A DNA stretch of 64,000 nt from Rhizopus arrhizus (GCA_024220505.1 JAKZZE010000005.1:1882501-1946500), one strand, 5' to 3'. Positions 44,982 to 57,308 are shown, counted from the first letter of the stretch. A program made the numbers and translations. Notes: generated from the sequence alone by a model not told the origin.

Positions 44982-45790
44982 GAAGAAAAGAATTCCCATA
45001 TTTTAATAAATGCTTCTTGTCCACCAAAATACCAAATAAGTAAACTTGATCCAATAGTTGCATTTATCACTGTATTACTATCACTTGGTGACTCTTCTTT
45101 ATTGTCTGCTTTTACTTTACTGATTTCATCATCTTTTAATAATTGTTTATCATCTGCTATTACTTCCTTGCGTTTATCATTATCTTCTAAAAGCTTTTCA
45201 TCCTCTATTTTATCGTTATCGTTCACTGGTAACTGTGTCGTATTCTTGGTGGATTCTGTTGTGGACAGTAATAACTCTTCCTTCAATTTTTGACTCCTTG
45301 ATCCTCTCGAACTTACTTTCATTTCAAATGCTTCTACCCACTCTTTATTCACATCATCTTCAACACCCCCATCCTCTTCTTTCTTTTCTTCTTTATCAGC
45401 CTGTTCTTCTTCAACAACGGGCTGAACTTGTAATACAGGCTTTTTGAAAATGTTATCATTCATCGGATGAGGTCCCTTGCTCATTTTTTTATTTGTACTC
45501 TGTCTTTGAGCCACCTTATTTTCAAAAGCATTGACCCACTGGGCATCCATCTCCACTTGTGGCTTTTCTAGGGGTTTTTCTACTTCCTGAGGCTTTTGTA
45601 GATCAAGTAATTGATCAATAATTTCATTCTTTGTTCCTAATACTTTTTGAACATGATGTTCCTTTGCCAACTGTAGTAATTCTGTCTTTTTCATCTTTTT
45701 TAATGAGCTTTTCGTCCATTCTTGACAAATAAAGCTCGTATGAATAGATCGATTGGATAAAACTTGAATAGAACGCTTAAATAATGACAT
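44978..45790 (-). CDS. AIM34-like mitochondrial SAP-domain protein
   Basis: Single exon, 270 residues. The N-terminus MSLFKRSIQVLSNRSIHTSF is a typical mitochondrial presequence. A SAP-like helix-loop-helix follows (LKKMKKTELLQLAKEHHVQK with GTKNEIIDQLL). The middle is acidic and disordered. Two related segments, WVNAFENKVAQRQ and WVEAFEMKVSSRGSR, may be a repeat. The C-terminus ends in a hydrophobic stretch (SSLLIWYFGGQEAFIKIWEF), probably a membrane anchor. The combination resembles yeast AIM34, whose function is unclear. The tail overlaps the esterase CDS by 4 bp. Confidence 0.65.
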   Translation of the reverse strand: MSLFKRSIQVLSNRSIHTSFICQEWTKSSLKKMKKTELLQLAKEHHVQKVLGTKNEIIDQLLDLQKPQEVEKPLEKPQVEMDAQWVNAFENKVAQRQSTNKKMSKGPHPMNDNIFKKPVLQVQPVVEEEQADKEEKKEEDGGVEDDVNKEWVEAFEMKVSSRGSRSQKLKEELLLSTTESTKNTTQLPVNDNDKIEDEKLLEDNDKRKEVIADDKQLLKDDEISKVKADNKEESPSDSNTVINATIGSSLLIWYFGGQEAFIKIWEFFSS

Positions 45791-45965
45791 TTTTTTAATT
45801 TAATAAAAAAAAAAGAAGGGGCCCTTCTTTTTTGTGCTGTCTGTGTGTTTGTGTCACAGTCACATTAAGGCGTGGCTTTGCTCTCCTTGACTGGCTTTCC
45901 TTTTGCCATAAATATGGCAGTAGATTTTTCCGAATAAATGAGAAACTCCATTGGCTGATTGAGTT

Positions 45966-46516
45966 TTTTTTTTCTTTTTTTTTGTTTACGGATGAAAGTT
46001 GTAATATTTATTAAAACGCATCAAAGAGTATAAGGGTTAAGAGCGATACAAGTGTATGAAACAGTGACTTGTCGCGAAAATACAAAAGGTATTAGAATAA
46101 AGAATTGTAAGCGGACAGTTTCAATAGTTCCTTCTGGATTTGATTGAGGACAATCTCATCCAAGACAGGAATCTGTTCAAAGAATTGTTGTCAGTGGGCT
46201 TTCCAAATGAATTGAATAACTAGCAAAAAAATCATGGATTGTAAAGTTGTCATGGTAGGTAAGATGTAATACTTGGATAATCCAAGTGTAGATAGGTCCT
46301 CGAATATTGAGCTGACAAGTGTTTCTTGAAGGCTGCGTTCCACAGATCTTGTTTTTGAATACAAGTAAAGAGCATATGCTGCTCTGTTTCTGGTATTTTG
46401 CACAATTGGCAATAGTCGTCGTCTACCTTTGTTGGTATGATTCTATACAGATTGGTTCGAGTGGATAATTTCTTATGAAGAAGTCTGTACCATACATTTC
46501 TAGGAATATGGTACAT
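45966..46516 (-). pseudogene. 3' end of a LINE (zf-RVT tail, 3' UTR, poly-A)
   Basis: Minus-strand LINE fragment. Coding part 46516-46191 reads IPRNVWYRLLHKKLSTRTNL and CQLCKIPETEQHMLFTC, i.e. the C-x2-C...H-x4-C zinc-binding domain that follows reverse transcriptase in LINE ORF2. The frame breaks near 46250. The 3' untranslated part to 45982 nearly matches the 4315-4371 insertion, and a poly-T run (45966-45981) is the poly-A tail. The copy is 5'-truncated. Confidence 0.8.
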
Positions 46517-46560
46517 AGGGCTACTGATAAAAGCTTTCCAGTTGTTGTGTTTGTACCAGG

Positions 46561-47122
46561 TTCTTACAAAATGCCTTTCAAAAACTATTTGATTATGATG
46601 ATGACGAATTAATCTTCAAATGGTTAAACGCTAACTGTTTCAATGACACCAACAACGACAGTAACCAAAACCGCCCTGATGGTATCGTGGAAAATGACAA
46701 GAAAGCAGTGGGATATTTTGAAGTAAAGCCAATTTCATATGTCAAAAATCATAGAAAGGTTAACATCGATTTGCACCGTTTGTGTGTTCTCAAAAACGGG
46801 TTCAGCACTATATAAGGCAAAACACATGTTCCAAATTATGGCTGTGGGTAAGTCTACGATCATCAAGACTTAATTAGGTCTACTAAGCTTTTATTTCTTA
46901 GGCACTAATATCCAATTTCATCTAAGCCAAGTAAGAGGTGATGTCTTAATAGTGATAGAATTGGATAGCATCCGGCTTCCTTTATCTCTTGATGAATTGC
47001 CACAAATGATACCCTACCTTGATCGCCTCTACAATGTAGTGGACACCATTTATCGCTGCTGCTATGAAACAATACGGCTGACGTGCTCAGTGAATTTGGC
47101 AACTGTTTGGAGCCCAAAGTAA
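46561..47122 (+). pseudogene. Broken gene with PD-(D/E)XK-like nuclease motif, Mucorales multicopy type
   Basis: Plus-strand frame at 46561-46815 contains DYDDDELIFKWLNANCF and RPDGIVENDKKAVGYFEVKP. PD, 13-15 residues, then E-V-K is the PD-(D/E)XK nuclease core pattern. It continues with NIDLHRLCVLKNG, then a +1 frame change near 46813 leads to KAKHMFQIMAVG. A clean intron (46848-46901) joins TNIQFHLSQVRGDVLIVIEL and LDELPQMIPYLDRLYNVV to a stop at 47122. The start is missing because LINE sequence abuts it. From memory such proteins are multicopy and uncharacterised in Mucorales; nuclease assignment is inferred from the motif alone. Confidence 0.5.
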
Positions 47123-49540
47123 TTAAGGCCATAACGGAAAAAACTACTGATAGAACACGCAGTAATTATTTCTACCATCCGTATCATTAATTCTCTCCTA
47201 TCATTGCCTTCATTTATATGTAAAAATAAATATTTTATCGATTTTCATTAAACTGCAAAGATAAAATTCTTGAGCATGATATTTCTATTTGAAAAAGTGA
47301 AAATAATCCATCGAAGACTAAAAATATATTCATTGTTCATTTATTAAACAAACTATACTGTAACGATTTATTATAACATTCGACCTATAAACATGTTTTG
47401 CATTTTGATGACTCAACTATATATGAAATTATAAAAATGTATAAGTTTTTCTTGACATATGCCATTTATAAATAGAAATTATAATTTATTGTGTGGATAT
47501 ATTTCGTTTCTGAGAATAAAAGAATATATCTGGTATATGTTATAAGACATTAGTGAAGTAGAATGTTGCCTATCAAAAAAAAAAATCAGTACAACGCCTA
47601 TTTCTAGTGTCGATAGCAGCAAGATGTCAACAAGGCTTAGACTAACACTGAGGCCAGTGTGTCCAAGTCAACAACTCGAATGAAGTATGGTGTCTGAATT
47701 AACTACTAGGCTTAGATTGACACGAAGGTCAATGTGTCCGTTGGTCTACAGCTTGGCACACCTATCTATCAACCGTTTTACTGAGTAAGTTAAACACTTA
47801 CCTTTAATCAACATTTGAGAAAAAAAAGAAAAAAATTTACTTTGTGAAATACGCAATGGTTTGCGGTTTAGAGCATCGCCAGCAGCTGCCCTGTATTTTT
47901 TCAGACACCAATTTTTTGAGGAAAAAACAAGGTATCAAAACCATAGCTCTTATTGCTTATTATTTGTGATTAGTATTGGCTGTTCCCACTGTATGAAAGA
48001 GAGTAAATTTTCTATGTCTTTCTTTTATTTTATAGACGTGAAACCTTTATTTTTATAAACGAGCGACCATTTTACTGTAAAAAACTTTGTAAAAGGATGT
48101 TGTCTAAATTAAGAAAGGAAAATGTCTGAAAATAAAAGTAGTTTCATCCAATACAAAATTGAAATCGTCCAAATATTCGATCAATGCAAATAACACAGGC
48201 CCAATTTTCATCTTTCCGCATATCTCTTTTATATTCAAGTTCTGAAGTTGTATATTTTTATTAAAGAAATATTTCAAGGCTATTTATATTAGTTTGAACA
48301 GGCCTTTAGATTAGATGACAAAAGATAGTTATGGTATGATTTAACATATACAAGAAGAATTTTTATAAAGTGTTTCTTTCTTATATGTTCACAGCAGCCA
48401 GTTTTATTCATATAGTGTCTTCATTGATCATGTAAATAAGGCGTATTTGAGCTTGGGTTCATACGCACTAACTATACCGTCTATCGAATGATATAGTCTC
48501 TGTCACATAGCACACAAAATACACTCAAAGCCATCACAGCTGAGATATGCAATAAAGGTTTAAAATTAACCCTATCCTTAGAAGAAGTCAATTTAAGAAA
48601 AGGGCATTTTCTGTGGAATACTATCACCGCTTCTGATGTTAAGGATAGAATGGTATATTTTAATATTTGCATCAAGAACGACAATATGTTTAACAATTCT
48701 GGTCTAAAAGCAGATATTAAATTTTTTCCTACTAACATAAGTGTATTTTATCGTCTTTAGCGATAAAGGCTTTAAAAATTTATTTGATTATGCTAACGAT
48801 GACAAAAGCCAAGCAACAGACATTTGTGGCAGTTTGTATAAATCTTTGGATTCCCTTTCAATCCATAATCTGTTTTGTTCCTTGTGATTCAATAATCGTC
48901 TTTATATATCTGCTGTAATCTTCACTAGCTGTGCTCGGCCCTGTATCAATGACTATGGGCCAAATATGGCTCCAGAACTGTGATCATCATCTACCGGGGC
49001 TTCTCTAGTTGAAATCGGGATATTCCCCGTAAGATGCCCTTAGTAAATATTAAATAAAATACGACGTAATCATCGAAAGCGATACACAACACCAGAACCA
49101 TTTAAAGTTTACTCTATATACACTGGGTGATTACCAAAGCTATAAGCTTACATTGAGCCTTTACCTTATATACTTTTCAAAAGTACGCTTTTTCCAGTAC
49201 AGATGACTGTAAAAAACACATGAAAATGCTAACTGAATGTATAAATGCAAATATATTAATTATTACACGCTTTATAAGTTGTTTTCATTCATCTTAATGT
49301 AGCTTTTTACTAGCATTCAACCCTATATATTGGCTATGCTCTCATTAGAATGATCATTTCCCAATGATGCTCATATTTTGCATGCAAAAGTGAGCTGATA
49401 CACAGACGAGGTAAATTTGTCAATGCTAATGTATTTAAGCTCCGGTCAGAAATCATGCAATTTTTTTTCTCTCACCGTACATAATTAAAACTCTTTTTTC
49501 TTCATTTTCGTTTTTTTCTTTAACTTTTCTTAAATAAAAA
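47123..49540. other. Intergenic, no gene recognised
   Basis: 2.4 kb AT-rich. Two imperfect 32-bp direct repeats (AGGCTTAGA...GTGTGTCC type) at 47633-47664 and 47708-47739 contain internal dyads. Other ORFs are short and unrecognised. Confidence 0.5.
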
Positions 49541-50271
49541 ATGTCAGCAGACAAATTGCCACCTCTTACAGAGACAGATACTTTAATCCACCATGAAGAA
49601 CATGATCGTGAACTGAGCCGTGTAGTGATGGTATGCTTGGATCCTGATTCAGCCGATACTGTCTTCACTTGGGCAAACGATAATTTTATTATTCCTAGCA
49701 AAGATCTCGTAAGTGTACAGGGCTTGGCTTATGCTATAAAATCAGTTAACAATAAGCTGTAGGTGGTGTTGGTTCATGTACGTCAAATCGATATCCCTGT
49801 TGCACCCTATATTAACACAACAGGCTATATTGATGATATCTCTGAAGAAAGAAGGGAAGAAAGTCATCGTTTACTAAGATACTATGCTCAAGATCTTCAC
49901 AGAAAGAAGGTATGATGTGTATATGAAGAAAAGTCGTGTGATACTTATGTGTGCTGTCCTACAGATTGCTTGTAAAGCTATTTCAATGGTGGGAGACCCT
50001 AAAACAGAACTATTAAGAAAAAGTAAGGAGATCAAGAGTGATGTGGTGTTGATGGGAGCAAGAAAGATGGGCGCGATAAAAAGGTAATGAATTATCTTAC
50101 GTATACATCATAACTAAATTGTATGATAGAACATTACTGGGAAGTGTAAGTGATTATATTGTACATAATGCACCTTGTGCAGTAATTGTAACTAAACCAA
50201 TGGAACCTGAACACATTGAGGAGCGCCGTAAATCAATTCAGACACTCACATCTGATAATAACGCAAAATGA
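49541..50271 (+). CDS. Universal stress protein (UspA family)
   Basis: Small cytosolic nucleotide-binding stress protein. Exons 49541-49708, 49763-49909, 49965-50083 and 50130-50271 give 191 residues. Seen: strand beta1 RVVMVCLDPDSADTVFTWAN, DLVVLVHVRQID across intron 1, KAISMVGDPKTELLRKSKEI, and the C-terminal ATP-binding motif G-x2-G-x9-G(S): VVLMGARKMGAIKRTLLGSV followed by SDYIVHNAPCAVIVTKP. Length and order match single-domain USPs. The spacing allows ATP binding, but this is not proof of activity. Confidence 0.93.
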
Positions 50272-50443
50272 TTAAACCATGACAATTTTTTTTTTATTTT
50301 TCTAAATAAAGCAAAATTCTAGTAAAAAAGTAATCACCATGATGTCAGCTACATCTCGGAGCCTTATTTTATGATCCTTTTTTGTATAAAATAATTCTTG
50401 AGCTTTTCATCCTGTCTTTTTTATTTCTCTCTTTCCATTTACT

Positions 50444-51168
50444 ATGCTAGAAGAATCAAAATATAACAATAACAAACTAGAAAAGAACTCGGACCAAGAA
50501 AGTATTAATGATTATCAGTCTACACCATCAAGTAAAGATCACGGTCTTTTTATACATGTAACTCATAATTTATATATAAAGGTATAACATCTTTCTCCGT
50601 CAAGATGCAAGACCACGCAACAGGTCGACCTGTAAAGAACTTGGCAGAGAAAAAGATACCCAACTCAATCGATCTTCAAAATACAGAAACAGAAGAAAAG
50701 CCTTTGATATATCTTTTTATTTTTGTTAATCCACTTTCAGGAGATCGAAAAGGAATGGACTTGATTGATTTACCTATTCAGCATTTTAGATTACGTCGTT
50801 TTCCTTGCGTACAAGTGGAGATACATAATATACTGGATGATCAAGATCGTACTTCTGGAGTAGAGAATATTCGATTGATTCAGTCCATGGTCTCATTTGG
50901 AAAGATACCTTCTTTGGATCAATCAGAGTCTTCATTTTCAGGTGAAAATAAGAATGGTACAGAAATAAATAATCTAGATTATGATTCATTTCTAATGTCG
51001 CTTGCTTAGATCTGGGTAAGCTTTCAGATGCAGCTAAATCAAGGCATATTCATGTTTGGAGTGCAGGTGGTGATGGCACAGTGATGAGTGTTTTTGAACT
51101 ATTGGTCTCAAACAAAGTCGAACTTGATCTAGTCTTTTTTTCATGTAAGTTTTTCAGCTGTTTGGAAA

Positions 51169-51200
<32 letters not shown>

Positions 51201-52328
51201 ATAACGCTACTTCAGGTATTCCATTTGGTACAGGCAATGATTTCAGCCAAGTCGTCGGCTGGGGACGTACGATACCCAAAAAGGATATTGTTGGGTCAAA
51301 ATTGAGTCACTTTGAATCTCTGATCTCTGAACGACTCGAACATTCTGAAGCAGCAAGATTGGATATTTGGCAAATCAAAATGACCTCTTATCCTTCAGGC
51401 TATGTACGAGAGGCGGGGCCCAAAGAGCGAAAAGATGGTCATGATGTGGCAGAAGTCAAGGAAGCGAATCTTTATCCTGATGAGATGGTACGAAAGATGA
51501 GTAACTATATGTCGATTGGTGTTCAGGGATATGTCGGTAGTGGATTCGAAGCACACCGAGCAGGCAATCGGTGGGCTAATATGCTCGTCTATGCTCAAGA
51601 AAGCTTTAAATGGGTTTTTTGGAAACGGTTTCCTGATCTCAACCGGTTCATTCAAAGCATTACTCAGAACGGTAAGACAGTTTTAGAGTGTCCGGTGCCT
51701 GAAGAAAGAAAACGCGAAGCAAGTGATGTACCTCAAATGACAAACAATCCAATTGATTTTGTGATTCAAAATATACCTCATATCTGGTAAAAAAACGGGT
51801 AGAAACGCTATATTACACTACTAAAAAAAGCTTTTCTTAGGGGTCATGAAGTAGACTTGTGGGGTGAAGCACAGTCTGGTTTAGAATCCGTGTCCAACCG
51901 ATCAGGCCCTACAGATCCAAAACAATGGAAACCTCAAAGAGCAAATGATGGCCGACTGGAGCTTATGACAATTGAAAACATGATTAGCTACCTAAAAAAA
52001 TTAGCCAATATTCGACACCATGTCTCTCGTCTGGCACAATTAGATACCCCTTTTGAAATTAATTTTTACCCTCCAGAGGAGCATGAAGAAGATAAACAAA
52101 AGCCTGCAGGGAAAAAAAACAAAGAGGCTTCTAAAAAGACGTAACAAGTATGAAAAGAAGAACAAGATTTGCATTATGTGTGATGGCGAGTTTTATGAAA
52201 TGAAAGATCCCAAGTCTATCCAATTTGATCGTTTTGCTCAAATTTGGACTTTGGGACGTAAAGAAAACGATGATAAAATGGGGAGACTTGTAAAAGATGA
52301 GCTTGATTCCCGTAACGATGACCCTTAG
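50444..52328 (+). CDS. Diacylglycerol kinase, C-terminus frameshifted
   Basis: Phosphorylates diacylglycerol to phosphatidic acid. Exons 50444-50531, 50582-50941, 51010-51144, 51216-51786 and 51841 onward. The catalytic domain shows YLFIFVNPLSGDRKG, the ATP-binding GGDGTVMSVFELL, and IPFGTGNDFSQVVGWGR; the accessory domain follows (NYMSIGVQGYVGSGFEAHRA, IDFVIQNIPHIWGHEVDLWG, GRLELMTIENMISYL). The frame stops at 52144 after 485 residues. A second frame carries the expected end NKICIMCDGEFYEMKDPKSI to 52328. Loss of one A from the A8 run at about 52111-52118 would join them, so this is a frameshift or sequencing error; no suitable intron exists. Confidence 0.88.
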
Positions 52329-53364
52329 AAAATAGAGTATAATTATTGTATAATAGATTCATTCTTAAATGTACAACCCTATTAATCATACAATATAAAA
52401 TTAACAAAAAAAAAATCTGTTGTAATTCCTTCTTTTTAAGCTTGTCTTTTGTTATGACGAACAGGCAAATAACTAGCTCCTGGCTAAGAAAATACTTGGT
52501 TACTTTGTGGATAAAATATATTTAATACATTTCTGTTCCAAAAAAAAAAAAAAGAAATCGTGAGTTATGTTTTGAAGACAAGGGTGACACAGCATGTTTG
52601 TAGATCCAAATAAAGCAAGTCATGTATCCAAAGTGTTATTAAATAGAATCTGTATGCTAAAGATAAAAAGATAAGCCATGAAGATAAATTGCAGCAAACT
52701 AATACAGCTATTTGTTTACCCCCCCCCCAAAATCCTGTTTAACTATTAGAGTTGCAAAAAAAAAAAAGTTATATCCTAAAGAATCCTTAAGTTGGAACCG
52801 CATATGCCATATGGTATTTAAAACAAAATAATACATCATCAGCACTTTTCAGGTACCAAAAAAAATAAAATAAAAATAACGCATATACACCTAAATAAGT
52901 CAGAATTCAGATTGTTCTCTTTGCTGCAGCAGATATAAGACTGAAAGAAGGAATACATATACCATTAATATAAAAAGCAAAACAGTCAAAGTTTAAATAG
53001 TTTGTTTAATAATATTCAAAATCATATATTAGAACGGAATAATTGTAAGGCAAAACATGCATTTAAATGCCAATCCATTCAAAGATTCATAAATCAAGCC
53101 AGTCGATTCAATTCTTGAAACGCTTTCTTTGGAATGATTTTGAAACATGGATTATTAAAACATTAGCGATATGTCACGGCAGTAGCCTTGAAAATAACGT
53201 CCCTGCAGGATCACAAGAAAAGAAAAAAGAAACAGGGAGATACTTGATGCGTTTTCTCCCTTACAATCTCCCCCACCCCTTATAATATTCTGTTATTAGA
53301 AGGGAGAATGCGTTCATTTGTTGAGTATCTGTTTTTTCTCTCTCTATTCATAATTACATACGCA

Positions 53365-53401
<37 letters not shown>

Positions 53402-53439
53402 CTTCTTCATTTTATATATTTTCTTAATCTTTTAATCAA
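52329..53439. other. Intergenic with (CT)n microsatellite
   Basis: AT-rich spacer with several A- and C-runs (C9 near 52720). A pure CT repeat of about 32 bp at 53368-53399 sits 40 bp upstream of the next ATG and is probably in its 5' leader. No gene. Confidence 0.6.
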
Positions 53440-54549
53440 ATGGGTATTCCAGAAAGCCATGACCCTAATTATTCAGCATCTACATTAGAGAAAGGCAATG
53501 ATTTACCAACACTGGATGATGTACTATACAGAAGAAGCCAACCACCTATTTGTCTTTATAATTATTACATTGTTTTACGAGATCGACTAGAGCTTGACAT
53601 ATTACTCGATTTTTGGCTAGATGTTGCACAAGCAATGGCTTTACATAAACGTTACATCAAGTATCTCGCCAAGCAGACACCTCGCTCAAGTAATCAACAA
53701 TCTAAACGGCCTTTGCCTAGTCCAATTGATCAATCGAGATCATCCATTTCTTCGTCGCCCGAAGTCATCACGCACATGCTACTCAATCAACCACGGCCTT
53801 CTATAGCCACCACGGTAAATTCGACCAAAAGACCACCACCGACGCAAGTAGAGATGGCAGAGGCTGTAGAAAGAATTTATTTAAGATATATCATGCCCAA
53901 TGCCGAAAAAGAAATTATTCAACTTCCAGAAGGCATTCGACGAGCTATCTCAGATCATTTTTCTCATCATAACGAGAGTGAGGGACCTGACAATCCATCG
54001 ATTTATAAAGAAGCACAGCATTACGTCCATCAGCTACTCGAGACAACGCTTCCTTCATTTATCAAATACAAGGTCTTTATGAACCTGACATTTCCTCAGC
54101 AAGTGGGTCGATTGGGATTAGGCTTCTTTCTTTTATTGATTGGGTTTTCTTTAGAATTCTCCTTGATATTCTTGGATGTCCATCCCTGGCAAACTCGACT
54201 ATGGGTAAGTAAGACATCATGGCTTTATAGATTTCAACTAAAACCGTATAAAAGGGTACGTTACCCATAGGATTTGGCGTCTTTTTTATAGTTACTTCGA
54301 TTATTGGCATTGATCCAATATGGGTATTATGCTTTAATATAAGGTAATAGCGAGCAATAGTTTCATCATAATATAACTCCTAATTTCTTTGTTACTAGTG
54401 AAACTATACCTTTTCAATTTAATCCAATAATTCAACCTCAAGTCAAAAGGATCTTAAGGCTTCGATCATTTATCGTTTTGATGCTTATTCTATTTATAAC
54501 TTTTATTTTTATGCTCATTTTCTGTGCTGTTGCTGGTCACAGACTTTAA
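53440..54549 (+). CDS. RGS-domain membrane protein, Rax1-like
   Basis: Exons 53440-54208, 54271-54343 and 54399-54549; 330 residues. The N-terminal two thirds form an RGS-like domain: TLDDVLYRRSQPPICLYNYY, LDILLDFWLDVAQAM, a Ser/Pro-rich insertion, IYLRYIMPNAEKEIIQLPEG and YKEAQHYVHQLLETTLPSFI. Three transmembrane segments follow: LGLGFFLLLIGFSLEFSLIF, FGVFFIVTSIIGIDPIWVLC and FIVLMLILFITFIFMLIFC. RGS plus C-terminal membrane spans is the layout of yeast Rax1, which marks bud sites; role here is inferred. Of two overlapping donors at 54204 and 54209, only the second keeps the frame (LWVRFGVFF). Confidence 0.8.
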
Positions 54550-54757
54550 TATCATAGATCTTTACATATAAAAACATACTGTATAATAATTTAAACTGTA
54601 ATTCTCCCCTTCTCCGTTTAATATCCGCATGGTAATAAACTAGGATTAATAAAAAGATACCATTTTTTAATTAGGAGAAAGCGAGTTGATATTTATTAAA
54701 TGAATGTATGCTGCGAAACAAAATAAAAAATAGTATTATAATAACGGAGAGAACGCA

Positions 54758-56056
54758 TTAGACAAATTGTAACCGTGATTCATAATAATCAATCAACTAT
54801 AAAAATATATCAGTATTTGCATAAACATATACAAAATACGAAGACTTACAGGGCCTGGGCATTTTTCATGAATTTCTTTCAATGAGTGAATTGTTTTTTG
54901 ACCATTCTTCCTACTTTAAGTATTAGAAATACTAGATACACTGCATTTTTATATATTTTGTACCATTCAACGTAAACCAATACTAACGTGCTATCCACAG
55001 GAGAAAGTTGAACAGTCGAAACCTTTTTCAACTCTTCATTCCATTGAGTGTTCTTGTCAGGAAACGCAATAGGAAACGTATATCCCTTTTCAGCCATACA
55101 TCGAGGAACGTCGAAGAAGGATATCATGTCTTCATTGTTAAGATATTTCTTGTTTGGTTTAGGTTCCCTCTTATTGGTTTTTGGAGCAGTTTTAGAGGAT
55201 GATGGAGGAGGCCTTGACTGAGTTATTGATGTTTTCTTTGTGGTATTGTGCATATCCTTACCATAACCTGGTGCATTCAAAGGTCGTTTCGTACCTAAAT
55301 CATCCCAATACTTTTCACAAAGATCATAGACATCACTTTTTGATTTTTAATTATATATTTCCTCCTAAACATTTTTTAATAAATAAAACTTACGAATGAA
55401 TTTCATTAGCGTTCTCCATTGTATTATCGCTATCTGAATAACCCTTCCATTTAATTTCATACTTGACCACTTTTCCCTATACAAAAAGCATAAGTAAGTT
55501 TAAACTTACACATTTTATTTTTTATTTACCTTGAATGTACGGTGACTAACAATCTTTTCTATCTCATATTCTGAATCTTCTTCTGCTAAGATATGCGCGA
55601 CTTGTTCATCAAGTTGTAATTGCTCAGATTCATCAAGATTGAAGTTTTCTAATTTAAATAATTACCGCGATTCAAATTAGAGACATTCATAACTTGAAAT
55701 TTTTTCACCATACCTTCGATTGCGTTGCCATCATTTTTTTCTACTTCTTTCTCTTTCTCTTCATTTGACACCTCTTTATCCGCTTCTTCCTTTTCTACTT
55801 CAGTAGCCTTTTTATCCTCAATTGCTTTAGTTTCTGCAAGTTGTTCTTCATCAGAGGATTGAATAAGTGTGCTTTCATGCTCAGCTGTTTTAATGATCCT
55901 TTTGATTTCCAGTGGTCTTTCCTCTTCTTCTTCTGACTCTGACAAATTTCTCCTTAACCTTCTTCTTTTTTGAGGCACAGGACTACTGATGGAAACTTCC
56001 TTAGAGTTATTTCCCCCTCCTTCTCCTCTTGTTCTAATCGATTTTATCGTTGCCAT
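54758..56056 (-). CDS. HP1/Swi6-type chromodomain and chromoshadow protein
   Basis: Heterochromatin protein that reads H3K9 methylation. Minus strand, exons 56056-55714, 55648-55530, 55476-55394, 55335-54964, 54910-54850 and 54796-54758; 338 residues, phases consistent. A long acidic/basic disordered N-terminus precedes the chromodomain: YEIEKIVSHRTFKGK, VVKYEIKWKGYSDSDNTMEN, DVYDLCEKYW. After a Lys/Pro hinge comes the chromoshadow domain: DMISFFDVPRCMAEKG, STLVLVYVEWKNGQKTIHSL, EIHEKCPGPLIDYYESRLQF. Cage aromatics Y, W and Y are present; the conserved W of the NTWE motif is Met. Start at 56056 is the first ATG of the open frame. Confidence 0.9.
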
Positions 56057-57308
56057 TATTTCTTTTTAAAAAAAAAAAATTAACGTGTTCATATGTGCTT
56101 CTACCACATTTTTCTTTTTCCCTGTGACGGCCATGCTAACCAGAGATAATATAAATCTGCTTAAAACCCAGCAACCTCCTGCTTAGTAACGCGTTTTTAG
56201 TCTTTGTGCAAGGTCTGATGTTTTTTACAAAAGAAACTTGTTAATTTATCGGTTTGTACAAGCTTTGAATATACTGTTATGTAATAAAGATATTTACATA
56301 TCATACATAATTCTACGTTTCCATCAATAATAAACATTCCTAAAGATTCATTATACAGCCGGAGTTAAGTGAATACTGTGAGGATATCTTCATTCAACTC
56401 CAACTCGGTTCTGGATTTTTGTTTACTAAAAAACAAATCTTTTTTGATCGCTTAGCATGAACCATTCTAAATTAAACACAAAATAAAATGACAAAACATC
56501 AATGGACAAGATTGTGATTTTTCTAAAAACCAATTTTATTTTTTTACCAACAATATGAAACATAAAATATGTTATCAATATCTTCTTAACTCTTTGGGCA
56601 GTCTGCTAAACAATCATTTCTTTTCAATGTGCTGTTGTTCATAATTTTAGGCATAAGATTCCTCTCTTCTGCTATCTGTATTCGTTAGTTATTGTAAAAC
56701 TTCTGAAGTAAAATTGATGCCAATTATAAAAAAGTTAACATCAATAAAAAGAAAATAGAGTTACTTCCTGCATCTTCTCGTCATCTAACTCCGTTTTTTG
56801 TGTTCAAAGCCATTACAGAAGGTGCACTTGGCTGTAACCTGACAGATTATTCTCATCAGAGGTCAACAGCAAGGATGGCATTCCTATCCAAAAGATTGAA
56901 TTCTTCATTCTTTCGCTGTTGGCTGCTAATGATATCGATCACCATCATATTTACTGGATGTTCCTATACACCTGAGGCAAACAGATTGTAAGCTTGATGA
57001 ATGAGCTGTATATCAAATCCTTTGGCCATCAACTAACATTGTCGAGTCATCCATGACTAGCTGCCTATCTTGCTGCTACTGGCTGACAACTGGAACAGAT
57101 CTTTGCAATGTCATGCCCACTGACTCTTATGCAATTTGTAGAGTAGCAGATATAACGTTTTCAAAAGCAAGAAATTTTGATTCATTAAACAATGCACAAT
57201 TGAACAAAGAATCACTTCTTTAGTCAATATGAAATATTACCGCATATTGCAAAAAGATTTTCTCATATTCATCAATAATTTAGAAACAGCTTCAGTACAG
57301 ATAGATTT
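56057..57308. other. Intergenic, no gene recognised
   Basis: HP1 promoter side and AT-rich sequence. A short open stretch at 56800-56991 is not recognised and may be part of the neighbouring element's remains. Confidence 0.5.

Noticed and set aside
52139..52165. A 26-nt intron to explain the diacylglycerol kinase frame change
   Set aside because: The phase after splicing does not match the CIMCDGEFYEM frame.
55649..55665. A 17-nt intron in the HP1 gene
   Set aside because: The donor GTATGG at 55713 gives an ordinary 65-nt intron ending at the same acceptor with correct phase.
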